Assembly (NCBI GenBank): GCA_037439945.1
Contig: JBBIVA010000108.1
Span: forward strand, 1 to 13,666
Source: CALEUX01 sp037439945
GTDB taxonomy: Bacteria > Bacteroidota > Bacteroidia > Bacteroidales > Marinilabiliaceae
DNA length: 13,666 bases
Direction of reading: 5' to 3'
The translations under genes were made by a program, and so were the position numbers. The notes beneath the pieces are model-generated. The model saw only the letters and a program-made list of their open reading frames with translations, was not told where the DNA came from and did not search any database. Of the stretch, positions 1 through 6,426 are shown one piece after another. Each line of letters begins with the position of its first letter. The first letter of the stretch is position 1.

Positions 1-4
1 AGGG

Positions 5-60
5 TTAATCCCGGCTAAGTCATTAGTTCATTGCCTTTCTAATGACTAATCCGGGCTAAA
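5..60. repeat. Imperfect 22-bp inverted repeat at left edge
   Basis: Bases 5-26 and 39-60 are inverted copies of each other, matching at 18 of 22 positions around a 12-base spacer. The inner nine pairs (AGTCATTAG at 18-26, CTAATGACT at 39-47) are perfect. The outer parts are also close direct repeats, TAATCCCGGCTA (6-17) and TAATCCGGGCTA (47-58). There is no T-run after either arm, so it is not a typical intrinsic terminator. It could be the end of a mobile-element remnant or a small intergenic repeat, but the window shows no second copy, so its nature is open. Confidence 0.5.
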
Positions 61-589
61 CATCAAAACAGCATGTCAATTAAGAATTACATTAATTGAA
101 TTAAGAAAAGTTTGCTGTTAAAGTTTTAACTTAATAGTGGAAGTAATTATTCCTTTACATCACTGATACAGCTAATTTTATTTATTTGGTCGGGTTTCTG
201 ATTCAGCCCTAAAACCTTAAGGAATTGAAAAGTATTTTCATCAATTGGATATTTTATCAAAAATAGAAGAGGCTGATAAAAAACATGCAGCCATTATATA
301 AGGACAGACCGTTAAAAAAAGGTAAAAAATAGGTATTTGGAACACAGGCATCAAACTTAATAAGCAAGTATGGTAGCCCTGGTAATTTTGCCAATTCTAC
401 ATCCCGAAAATGTTGATAGTTTACGCAGGGTAGCATGATTTGAAAAACCGGTTGTTGAAAGTGCCTATAGTAAAGGGGCTATCAATAATAAACCGGAAGA
501 GCTGCCCGTTATTAAATAAAAAGTTACGAAATTCTTAATCCTTAACTTTCTTCCTGAATGTTTTCACAAAAAATAATTCAATTAAATTC
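61..589. other. Gene-free stretch with short broken frames
   Basis: No intact gene is visible in this roughly 530-base stretch on either strand. It is AT-rich with stops in all frames. Short coding-looking segments appear in shifting frames. One is at about 223-299 on the plus strand, reading IEKYFHQLDILSKIEEADKK and ending in TAA. Another is the 370-519 segment listed separately. These could be traces of one decayed gene, but frames of this length are also expected by chance in AT-rich DNA. No terminator or promoter is convincing here. It lies downstream of the leftward gene block that ends at 590. Confidence 0.4.
370..519 (+). pseudogene. Possible gene remnant interrupted by TGA
   Basis: From ATG at 370 the plus frame reads 22 codons to an in-frame TGA at 436-438, then continues with 26 ordinary-looking codons (including FEKPVVESAYSKGA and NKPEELPVIK) to TAA at 517-519. 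The residue mix looks protein-like on both sides of the stop, which suggests a decayed gene fragment. I do not recognise the family. Chance is a serious alternative at this length, and an upstream segment in another frame (about 314-415) looks equally plausible, so the call is weak. Confidence 0.2.
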
Positions 590-829
590 CTATTTATGGT
601 ATAGCTTTTTAAAATCGTCAAGCAAAAACTCCAATCCGTTTAATTTTATTTCATAAAGTGTTTCAAGTAAAACCCCAAGTTTACCATCGGGATACCCTTT
701 TTGATGCATCCATAAAAGGTAATTTTCGGGCAGTTCGCGTAAAATAAATCCTTTATACTTTCCAAAAGGCATTTTTGTTGAAATAAGTTTTAAAAGGATA
801 TCAGTTTGTGGTATTTTACTATTGTCCAT
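590..829 (-). CDS. DUF3820 family small protein
   Basis: This 79-residue protein carries the motif MPFGKYKG at residues 20-27, followed by LRELPENYLLWM (30-41), which is the signature of the DUF3820 family (small proteins of unknown biochemical function, once linked to quorum-regulated virulence in Pseudomonas). There is no signal peptide or membrane segment, so it is probably cytoplasmic. I start it at the ATG at 829. An in-frame TTG at 835 would add only two residues. It follows the aldo/keto reductase by 15 bases and is the last gene of the leftward block, so it is probably co-transcribed with the reductase; nothing connects their functions. Family assignment is fairly firm from the motif; the role is unknown. 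Confidence 0.8.
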   Translation of the reverse strand: MDNSKIPQTDILLKLISTKMPFGKYKGFILRELPENYLLWMHQKGYPDGKLGVLLETLYEIKLNGLEFLLDDFKKLYHK

Positions 830-844
830 AAACAACCACTGACA

Positions 845-1678
845 CTAAAAATTAAAATTGTCAGGATCAGCACCTACCCTTTCATTACGGTCCAGTGAAT
901 CAATTACAACCATATCATCACTTGCTATAGTGAAGTCAAATATTGCTGCATTTTCTATGATACGATCTTTATTAACACTTTTAGGTATGGTAATTATCCC
1001 TTTCTGTAAATTCCACCTAAGTACTATTTGTGCAATACTTTTCCCATATTTAACGGCTAATGCCTTTAGTTGGTCAATAACAAATATTTTCCCTTGCATT
1101 AAAGGGCTCCAGGCCTCTACAACAATATTGTTTTTATTGCATATTTCAAGCAATTCAGGTTGGATAAGGTAAGGATGAAATTCAACCTGGTTAACCATTG
1201 GAACTATTTTTGCCACCGTAAGCAAATCATCAATATGGTGAGGTAGAAAATTGCTTACCCCTATTGCCTTTACACGCCCTTCGTTATATAAAGTTTCCAG
1301 TGCACGATAGGTCTCCTTATATTTTCCTTTAACAGGCCAATGAACCAGATAAAGGTCAAGGTAATCAAATGCAAGTTTTTTTAAAGATTCATCAAAAGCT
1401 CTTAGAGTTGAATCGTATCCTTGGTCGGAATTCCATACCTTGCTGGTTACAAAAACTTCATCTCTTTTTAAAGGATAGTTGTTTACAGCAAACCCCACCC
1501 CTCGTTCGTTTTGGTAAATTGCAGCAGTATCAATATGCCTGTACCCGGCATCAAGGGCATATTTTATTGCATTTTTAACTTCTGATCCTTCTTTTGATTG
1601 AAAAACTCCTAATCCGAAATATGGCATTTTAACACCATTGGCAAGAACAACTGTTCCTTTAATATCCGTTATATTCAT
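845..1678 (-). CDS. Aldo/keto reductase (AKR5-like, NADPH-dependent)
   Basis: A 277-residue (alpha/beta)8-barrel oxidoreductase that reduces aldehydes and ketones with NADPH in the cytoplasm. The full catalytic tetrad is visible: Asp50 (in RHIDTAAIYQNE), Tyr55, Lys80 (FVTSKVW) and His113 (LVHWP). The family's middle signature is present around residues 135-144 (RVKAIGVSNF), as is the cofactor-binding segment IPKSVNKDRI at 231-240. Length and motifs fit the bacterial 2,5-diketogluconate/glyoxal reductase branch such as B. subtilis YtbE/YvgN; the physiological substrate cannot be read from the sequence. It starts at ATG 1678, 100 bases downstream of the DoxX stop, with a perfect inverted repeat in between. 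The DUF3820 gene follows closely. Confidence 0.93.
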   Translation of the reverse strand: MNITDIKGTVVLANGVKMPYFGLGVFQSKEGSEVKNAIKYALDAGYRHIDTAAIYQNERGVGFAVNNYPLKRDEVFVTSKVWNSDQGYDSTLRAFDESLKKLAFDYLDLYLVHWPVKGKYKETYRALETLYNEGRVKAIGVSNFLPHHIDDLLTVAKIVPMVNQVEFHPYLIQPELLEICNKNNIVVEAWSPLMQGKIFVIDQLKALAVKYGKSIAQIVLRWNLQKGIITIPKSVNKDRIIENAAIFDFTIASDDMVVIDSLDRNERVGADPDNFNF

Positions 1679-1716
1679 CTTAAATTTATCTATATAATTA
1701 TTTTACGGTCATCATA

Positions 1717-1744
1717 GTATTTGTAGGTTTAGGGTTACAAATAC
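1717..1744. repeat. Perfect 9-bp inverted repeat before the reductase
   Basis: GTATTTGTA at 1717-1725 is repeated in inverted orientation as TACAAATAC at 1736-1744, with a 10-base spacer. It lies between the DoxX stop (1779) and the reductase start (1678), both read leftward. No T-run follows on the minus strand, so it is a poor intrinsic terminator. The half-site spacing (19 bases centre to centre) would suit a dimeric regulator bound on nearly the same DNA face. It could alternatively be an mRNA hairpin in the intercistronic region. Confidence 0.45.
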
Positions 1745-1778
1745 AACCCATTCGCCATTGCCCGTTAACCTATTTAGG

Positions 1779-2207
1779 CTACTTGCCCTTTGCCTTAAAC
1801 CATGCATCAACAGAATATTTTCCTGAACCAATTAAAAATATTGCTACAAAACCGGTTAAGAATAAGAGCGCAAATTCCTTTGAGCCTCCCCCATTGGCGT
1901 TTAAGGCAAAAACAGGATCGTTAAAATGAATAATAAAAGCAGCAATTATCATTGTAACTATAACCGGAATTGTGGCCAATCTTGTTTTAAATCCCACCAA
2001 TACAAATGCTGCGGCAAAAAATTCGGCAAAAATTACGAGTAGTAAACTTATCATGGGTGGCATTCCCAAAACTGAGGGAAATTTTGGCGTAGCTTCAAAA
2101 AACATTTGGAATTTTCCTATTCCATGACCAAAAAGCATAAACGATCCAAAACCTAAACGCAATACCAAACTGGCCAAATCAACTGTATTTTTAGGTATTT
2201 TGCCCAT
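1779..2207 (-). CDS. DoxX family membrane protein
   Basis: A 142-residue integral membrane protein with four predicted hydrophobic helices at about residues 10-30, 50-72, 76-95 and 110-128, the topology and length of the DoxX/DoxD-like family. Typical features are the first-helix pattern LRLGFGSFMLFGHGIGKF and the third-helix pattern FKTRLATIPVIVTM. Bacterial DoxX-like proteins have been linked to redox or thiosulfate/quinone chemistry and to oxidative-stress complexes, but most members, like this one, have no assigned role. It starts at ATG 2207. It is preceded by a 129-base gap after the acidic hypothetical, so it may have its own promoter, but I could not find a clean TAnnTTTG box there. 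The neighbouring reductase offers a loose redox theme only. Confidence 0.85.
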   Translation of the reverse strand: MGKIPKNTVDLASLVLRLGFGSFMLFGHGIGKFQMFFEATPKFPSVLGMPPMISLLLVIFAEFFAAAFVLVGFKTRLATIPVIVTMIIAAFIIHFNDPVFALNANGGGSKEFALLFLTGFVAIFLIGSGKYSVDAWFKAKGK

Positions 2208-2336
2208 AATAAAAATAAATTATTAAGTAAATAACAAAGTAAAACTATTAATTCAGGTTACTGCCATAAAATTTAATTCGACAATAAAACCAGATTTTTA
2301 CCTGTATTAAACATTTTTTTGTAAATTCAATTAAAA

Positions 2337-2822
2337 TTACTTCTCAGGCCAAATGTATTTCTCTTCCTCTTCGTCCCAAAAAGGGCCCCACTGAATCTCA
2401 GTAAGTAACCCATCTTCAAACCATAAATTAAGGCTTGCTTCAATTATAGTTGCAACTTGCTGATCAACTGAATCATCTCCTGCAACTTCTTCAATTGAGA
2501 CATCTCCCAAATCCATTATCTCAAGTTGCTGGATTACTTCTTCTGTACTAAGACCTAACAGATTAATCCCTTCAAACAAAAAATCAGGTGAAGATACAGC
2601 CAAAGCTGTTAACTTCCAGTCGTCAACTTCATCAAAAGTAGCAGAAAGTTCATGTTCGTCATAATGCCACGCTTCCGATTCACCTTCATCATCATCACCA
2701 GCCGGATACCTTTCAATTTCATCGGGTTCACCGAAAATATTTTTTATCTCATCGCGGGTCATACCAAAGGTTAATGTATTGGTACCTTTGCCTAAAATCA
2801 CATTTTTTTCGTTGTTTTCCAT
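2337..2822 (-). CDS. Acidic SmpA/OmlA-like tandem-repeat protein
   Basis: A 161-residue cytoplasmic protein with no signal peptide. It is extremely acidic: by my count 43 Asp/Glu against 8 Lys/Arg. Residues 19-35 (FGMTRDEIKNIFGEPDE) match the helix-turn segment GMs..ev...lGePd seen in SmpA/OmlA (BamE-like) and related BLIP-fold domains. A second, weaker copy starts at about residue 89 (LGLSTEEVIQQLEIM) and ends in a comparable strand (LNLWFEDGLLTEIQW). So the protein appears to be two repeats of that fold. Unlike BamE it is not a lipoprotein and is not obviously exported. It begins 18 bases after arfB and is probably in the same transcript. No function can be assigned. Confidence 0.75.
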   Translation of the reverse strand: MENNEKNVILGKGTNTLTFGMTRDEIKNIFGEPDEIERYPAGDDDEGESEAWHYDEHELSATFDEVDDWKLTALAVSSPDFLFEGINLLGLSTEEVIQQLEIMDLGDVSIEEVAGDDSVDQQVATIIEASLNLWFEDGLLTEIQWGPFWDEEEEKYIWPEK

Positions 2823-2840
2823 ATTACTTAATATTAAAGG

Positions 2841-3257
2841 TTATTCTATATCATTAAATTTCCTGAGATTCTTCTTTTCAGATAATTTAAATTTGATTCC
2901 TAATCTTTTTTCACGTGAGGCTTTGGTTGGCTTTGTTGGAATCCGCGGCTTTTCAGGTTTTAATGCCTCTGTTAAAATATTTATAAACCTATCAAAAACA
3001 ATTATTTTATTTTTGTATTGCGACCTTTCTGATTGAGAAGTCAAAGTCAAAACACCTTCCTGATTTATCCTTCTGTAGAGTTTTTGTATAATAATTTCTT
3101 TTTCATCCTTACTCAATATATTGGACTCTTTAACTGAAAACCGGAGTTCAACCCGGGTACTTACTTTATTAACATTTTGACCACCTGCACCACTGCTTCT
3201 TGTGGCAGCAAAAGTTATTTCTTTAAAAAAATCCCTTAGTTTTATTGGTAATTGCAT
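2841..3257 (-). CDS. arfB: Peptidyl-tRNA hydrolase ArfB (ribosome rescue)
   Basis: This 138-residue protein is the alternative ribosome-rescue factor ArfB (YaeJ). It hydrolyses peptidyl-tRNA on ribosomes stalled without a stop codon. The catalytic GGQ motif is at residues 25-27 within SSGAGGQNVNKVSTRVELRF, the core of class I release-factor domain 3. The length is too short for a full release factor and normal for ArfB. The C-terminal tail (about 99-135; KPEKPRIPTKPTKASREKR onward) is rich in Lys/Arg, as needed to occupy the empty mRNA channel. ATG 3257 is a good start, 42 bases from a TAGCTTTG -7 box. It heads a transcript with the acidic protein 18 bases downstream. Confidence 0.93.
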   Translation of the reverse strand: MQLPIKLRDFFKEITFAATRSSGAGGQNVNKVSTRVELRFSVKESNILSKDEKEIIIQKLYRRINQEGVLTLTSQSERSQYKNKIIVFDRFINILTEALKPEKPRIPTKPTKASREKRLGIKFKLSEKKNLRKFNDIE

Positions 3258-3298
3258 TGTTTAAACTTTTCCCTATTCTTAATTTATGAATATAAATT

Positions 3299-3306
3299 CA
3301 AAGCTA
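3299..3306 (-). promoter_or_regulatory. -7 promoter box for arfB
   Basis: Read on the minus strand, 3306 to 3299 is TAGCTTTG, an exact match to the Bacteroidota -7 consensus TAnnTTTG. It is 41 bases from the arfB ATG. The -33 region about 19 bases further upstream has no clear TTTG, only TTCTTA-like sequence, so the match rests on the -7 box alone. Confidence 0.5.
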
Positions 3307-3505
3307 AGTAGTTTTTACTATTAAATAAGAACAGTAATTAAAAAAACTTTGATTATTGTAATTATTTAAAAAGTTGGGAACTTAAGTTATTCAATTAGCG
3401 AAATTGCTTAATTCTTATCTAAAAAAAAGAATTAAAATACTAAAAACACCTTGTTTTTATAAGCAATTGCAGATATAAAACATTTGTTATCTCTAATTTA
3501 CGAAT

Positions 3506-3544
3506 TTATCAATGTTTAAAACATTATATTTTAAACATTGATAA
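3506..3544. repeat. Perfect 16-bp inverted repeat, candidate operator
   Basis: Bases 3506-3521 (TTATCAATGTTTAAAA) and 3529-3544 (TTTTAAACATTGATAA) are perfect inverted copies around a 7-base spacer, CATTATA. It lies about 100 bases upstream of the SemiSWEET start and about 250 bases upstream of the arfB start, in a divergent gap, where a transcription terminator would not be expected. Because neither flanking gene ends here, the likeliest reading is a regulator-binding site, though an RNA hairpin in a long 5' leader of the SemiSWEET transcript or a cruciform-forming repeat is possible. Confidence 0.7.
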
Positions 3545-3640
3545 TATGAAGAAAAATTGGAGGTTTAAAATCAAATCCGATGTTGGTTATTATTTGCAGG
3601 TTTTTGTTGCCATATTTGCATATCAAAATTGTAACTCATT

Positions 3641-3928
3641 ATGGTAACATTAATAGGAGCCCTGGCAGCAATATTTACTACATCGGCAATGTTTCCCCAA
3701 GCTATAAAAATTATAAAGAGCAGAGACGTGAAAAGCATCTCACTTTTAATGTACGTAGCTAACACCCTGGGTATTGCACTCTGGCTATTATATGGAATTT
3801 TTATTTCAAACCCGGTTTTAATAATTACTAATATTGTGGCAATTATTCCTGCTACCACAATTTTAATATTAAAATTAAAACTCAGAAATAACGAAGAACA
3901 AACAGGATTAGTTAATACCGGCAATTAA
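3641..3928 (+). CDS. SemiSWEET sugar transporter
   Basis: A 95-residue three-helix membrane protein of the SemiSWEET (MtN3/saliva, PQ-loop) family. Such proteins form dimers that let mono- or disaccharides equilibrate across the inner membrane. Helices fall at about residues 2-22, 35-54 and 57-80. The PQ motif is at 19-20 (SAMFPQAIKI), and the Trp and Asn that line the sugar pocket in this family are at 48 (ALWLLYG) and 64 (ITNIVA). Length is normal for the half-SWEET unit. ATG 3641 begins directly at the first helix, as in other members. The S37-like peptidase follows after 15 bases, so the two are probably co-transcribed. Which sugar is carried cannot be told from sequence. Confidence 0.88.
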   Translation: MVTLIGALAAIFTTSAMFPQAIKIIKSRDVKSISLLMYVANTLGIALWLLYGIFISNPVLIITNIVAIIPATTILILKLKLRNNEEQTGLVNTGN

Positions 3929-3943
3929 TAAAAACAACCTATA

Positions 3944-5224
3944 ATGTTAGTAATAAAAAGGTTATACAAACTAATAATAATTGTTTTAGTTTTTGGTTGT
4001 GCCCCTTTATATAAAACACCTACAACCTTTTTTGATTCGCTTAATGGCTTAAGGTTTACTGAAATTAAAAGTGAGCCAGGGTTTGAAAGATCATTTCTGG
4101 TGTGGATTGAGCAACCTCTTGACCATTCTCAACCAGAATCAGGAACTTTTTGGCAACGCTTATGGGTTTCTCACCGCTCGGTTACTGCTCCAACAGTATT
4201 GGTAACTGAAGGATATTGGGCAGTGGCAAACTATATTACCGAACTATCTGAAATTTTAAATGCTAACCAGATAATTGTTGAGCATCGGTTTTTCGGGCAA
4301 TCTGTCCCTGACTCTATCCAATGGAAGTATTTAACAATTGAACAGGCAGCAAATGACCATCATAGAATAACTAAATTATTTAAAAAACTTTATAAAAGTA
4401 GCTGGGTTAATACCGGAGTTAGCAAAGGGGGTCAAACAGCTTTAATTCACAGGGCATTTTTCCCCGATGATGTTAATGTAACAGTAACTTATGTTGCACC
4501 TTTTAATCTTGAAAGAGAAGATAAAAGGTTAATCTCTTTTTTTGATGAAGTTGGAACTGATGAAATGCGTCAAAGAATTAAAAACTTTCAAATTACCTTA
4601 TTAAAAAGAAGAGATGAAATTCTACCCCTTTTCAGCCAATATGTTAAGGAATATAATTTTACTTTTTCAACTGATTTGGATAAAGCTTTTGAGTTGTGTG
4701 TGCTTGAATACCCGTTTAGTTTATTACAATGGTGTAGTTCATATACTGAAATACCCCATGAAGGAGATACGCCTCAATTAATATTCGCCCATTTCCAAAA
4801 AAGTATTGATTTTGGCTATTTCTCTGATCAGGAAACAAAGAGGTTTGCTCCTTTTTTTTATCAGGCGTACACTGAACTGGGATATTACGGTTATTTGGCC
4901 AAACCTTTGTTACCCTATATGAAATCAATTAAGTGTGATACAGTTAGCAGCGATTTTATGGTGCCTAAAGGTGTAACAACCATCTTTAATAAAGAAAGAC
5001 CTTTTCAGATAACCAGGATGTTGCAAAAAAACGATCCAAGGGTTATACACCTTGTAGGAAAAAAGGATCCCTGGAGCAGCACATCAATTGATACCGAAAG
5101 TTTTACCAACAGCATAAAAATAGTTGATCCTGACGGGTGCCACTTTACCCGTATTTATTCAATGCCTGATTCATTAAAAAATAAAACTTTGGAATTATTA
5201 AACAGGTGGATAATAAAGAATTAA
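3944..5224 (+). CDS. S37/PS-10-type serine aminopeptidase lipoprotein
   Basis: A 426-residue exported alpha/beta-hydrolase peptidase resembling the PS-10 (MEROPS S37, also S28-like) tripeptidyl aminopeptidases. Residues 1-19 form a lipoprotein signal: basic start, hydrophobic stretch (LIIIVLVF), then a lipobox-like VFGC with Cys19 as the acylation site, so the mature enzyme should be membrane-anchored outside the cytoplasm. The nucleophile is Ser160 in NTGVSKGGQTA. In the expected order, Asp375 (VGKKDPWS) and His400 (PDGCHFTRI) complete a Ser-Asp-His triad. The N-terminal FLVWIEQPLDH (51-61) and VEHRFFGQS (112-120) are also typical of this family. Such enzymes release short peptides from proline-containing or other substrates. 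It lies 15 bases after the SemiSWEET gene. Confidence 0.85.
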   Translation: MLVIKRLYKLIIIVLVFGCAPLYKTPTTFFDSLNGLRFTEIKSEPGFERSFLVWIEQPLDHSQPESGTFWQRLWVSHRSVTAPTVLVTEGYWAVANYITELSEILNANQIIVEHRFFGQSVPDSIQWKYLTIEQAANDHHRITKLFKKLYKSSWVNTGVSKGGQTALIHRAFFPDDVNVTVTYVAPFNLEREDKRLISFFDEVGTDEMRQRIKNFQITLLKRRDEILPLFSQYVKEYNFTFSTDLDKAFELCVLEYPFSLLQWCSSYTEIPHEGDTPQLIFAHFQKSIDFGYFSDQETKRFAPFFYQAYTELGYYGYLAKPLLPYMKSIKCDTVSSDFMVPKGVTTIFNKERPFQITRMLQKNDPRVIHLVGKKDPWSSTSIDTESFTNSIKIVDPDGCHFTRIYSMPDSLKNKTLELLNRWIIKN

Positions 5225-5260
5225 TATTGGATTTGATTATTTATTAGGCAATCATTTAAA

Positions 5261-5290
5261 TTGAATGTTTAGAAAAAAATACTATTTTTG
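5261..5290 (+). promoter_or_regulatory. Promoter of the 93-residue helical protein
   Basis: TTG at 5261-5263 and TATTTTTG at 5283-5290 are separated by 19 bases. This is a good match to the Bacteroidota promoter pattern TTTG-N19-21-TAnnTTTG. Transcription would begin near 5296-5298, giving a leader of about 40 bases before the ATG at 5339. Confidence 0.6.
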
Positions 5291-5338
5291 AACATATTGA
5301 ATACTTAAGATATTATTAACTCTGTAAAATTTTGAATT

Positions 5339-5620
5339 ATGGCAAGCATACGATCATTAAAAAAAGATATAAATTTCCTTGCATCAGAAATGGTATCACA
5401 AGCCTATTTGAGTAAAATGTTGTTTAAGACCATGGATAATGAGGGTTTATCGCAGTTTATCAATAAGGCAATTGAATTTCAAAGAAGTTTTATTGAAAAA
5501 GTAAATCACCCCGATGCAAAAAATAACCCCAGGATGCTTAAAGCATATTTTGCAAAAATACGTAAAGATATGATTACCAATTTTGATGAAATAGTTAGTT
5601 CAATTAATAAGGCATCATAA
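5339..5620 (+). CDS. Small helical conserved-type protein, unknown function
   Basis: A 93-residue protein predicted to be mostly alpha-helical, basic and soluble, with no signal peptide. It begins with MASIRSLKKDINFLASEMVS and has a central turn NHPDAKNNPRML at 56-67. I recall small proteins of this length with the same layout (basic xxIxxLKKDxNxLxxEx start, NHPD turn, long C-terminal helix) in many Bacteroidota, all without known function; that is memory, not a search. It is monocistronic: its own TTG-N19-TATTTTTG promoter lies upstream and a hairpin terminator directly follows. That clean unit supports it being a real, independently expressed gene. Confidence 0.8.
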   Translation: MASIRSLKKDINFLASEMVSQAYLSKMLFKTMDNEGLSQFINKAIEFQRSFIEKVNHPDAKNNPRMLKAYFAKIRKDMITNFDEIVSSINKAS

Positions 5621-5650
5621 ATTACTCCGGGGTAAATAATAAAAATTAAA

Positions 5651-5682
5651 GCTGCTGGAATACTATTCCAACGGCTTTTTTT
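5651..5682 (+). terminator. Intrinsic terminator after the 93-residue gene
   Basis: GCTGCTGGAAT (5651-5661) pairs with ATTCCAACGGC (5665-5675) over a 3-base loop, with one C-A mismatch and one G-U pair. A run of seven T residues (5676-5682) follows immediately. It starts about 30 bases after the stop codon of the 93-residue gene, so it separates that gene from the YwqK/TonB_C gene that starts at 5702. Confidence 0.85.
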
Positions 5683-5701
5683 AATGTAAAAGTTGCCAGG
5701 T

Positions 5702-6367
5702 ATGACCTTTATAAAAACATCGGCTTATAAAATCAATTTGTTGCTTAAGCATCTGTTTTTTTTTACGATGATTGCATACAGCCAGGTTATTTATTTAGCC
5801 TATGGGCAAAAGTCAAATACCTTTATGGATGGCAGATTTAATGAAAATTATGAAGTATTAAAGTCCGACACTGCAATAAAAAATGGTAGTTATAAACTTT
5901 TTTATAAAAATACACTTGTTGAAGAAGGAAAATACCGTAACGGTATTAGAAGTGGTATTTGGACTTTCTTTAATTTAGGCGGAAATTTTGAATTTCAATA
6001 TGATTTTGACAAGGATTCGCTCTTAAAATTAGCAGGAGAAGATTATTACCAGCTTAGAAGTGAAATGCCATGTTTATATAAGGGAACACCTTTAATCCCC
6101 TATGTTTATTTATCCAAACTTGTTGGATATCCGCCCGAAGCCTACGAGAAAGGTATTGAGGGCCGTGTTGTACTGACTTTAAGAATATCTGAAAAAGGCG
6201 AAATATTAGACAGGTATATCAGCAAGGGATTAAACATTATATTGGATTCAGCAGTTTTAGATGCAGCTACCCGTTTACCAGAAAAATGGGAATGGATACC
6301 GGCGAAAAAAAACGGTGAAAAAGTAGAAAGCCTTTATAATATCACCATAATTTTTGATATTGACTAA
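5702..6367 (+). CDS. Secreted YwqK-like/MORN plus TonB C-terminal protein
   Basis: A 221-residue envelope protein with a signal peptide or N-terminal anchor (hydrophobic about 11-35, ending LAYGQ). Residues 61-100 have a YwqK/MORN-like repeat (NGSYKLFYKNTLVEEGKYRN, then GIRSGIWTFF). Residues about 143-219 form a TonB C-terminal domain: GYPPEAYEKGIEGRVVLTLR, then IDEKG-like ISEKGEILDRY, and a final strand ESLYNITIIFDID. In TonB this domain contacts outer-membrane receptors; here the Pro-rich linker typical of energy transducers is missing, so it may not energise transport. I prefer ATG 5702 over an in-frame TTG at 5693, which would sit only 10 bases after the terminator T-run. No promoter was found with confidence. 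It converges with the kinase gene. Confidence 0.75.
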   Translation: MTFIKTSAYKINLLLKHLFFFTMIAYSQVIYLAYGQKSNTFMDGRFNENYEVLKSDTAIKNGSYKLFYKNTLVEEGKYRNGIRSGIWTFFNLGGNFEFQYDFDKDSLLKLAGEDYYQLRSEMPCLYKGTPLIPYVYLSKLVGYPPEAYEKGIEGRVVLTLRISEKGEILDRYISKGLNIILDSAVLDAATRLPEKWEWIPAKKNGEKVESLYNITIIFDID

Positions 6368-6426
6368 ATATTTATGGCAATTTTTATCGAAATATTCAAC
6401 AGTGAAATAACATTTTTTAAATTCCT

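Larger units (their letters stand above)
3258..3640. other. Divergent regulatory gap between arfB and SemiSWEET
   Basis: This 383-base stretch separates two divergent transcripts and contains no credible gene. It is very AT-rich. Beyond the arfB -7 box and the 16-bp inverted repeat listed separately, I see only a GCAATTGC palindrome at about 3464-3471 and several TTTG strings near 3592-3620. None of those is in an exact TAnnTTTG context; the closest is TATTATTTG, with three spacer bases instead of two. The rightward promoter is therefore not pinned down. Confidence 0.5.

Noticed and set aside
858..1172. Plus-strand open frame opposite the aldo/keto reductase
   Set aside because: It lies entirely antisense to a gene with a complete catalytic tetrad and has no family features. 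The same reasoning excludes the frames opposite argS, rocD and the kinase.
3435..5224. A toxin-antitoxin or defence module around the 93-residue and acidic proteins
   Set aside because: No toxin fold, nuclease motif or overlapping gene pair is visible. The 93-residue gene is a single transcription unit and the acidic protein pairs with arfB.
6368..6426. Terminator between the convergent TonB_C gene and kinase
   Set aside because: Only a 7-bp AT-only pairing (AATATTT with AAATATT) is present, too weak to call.
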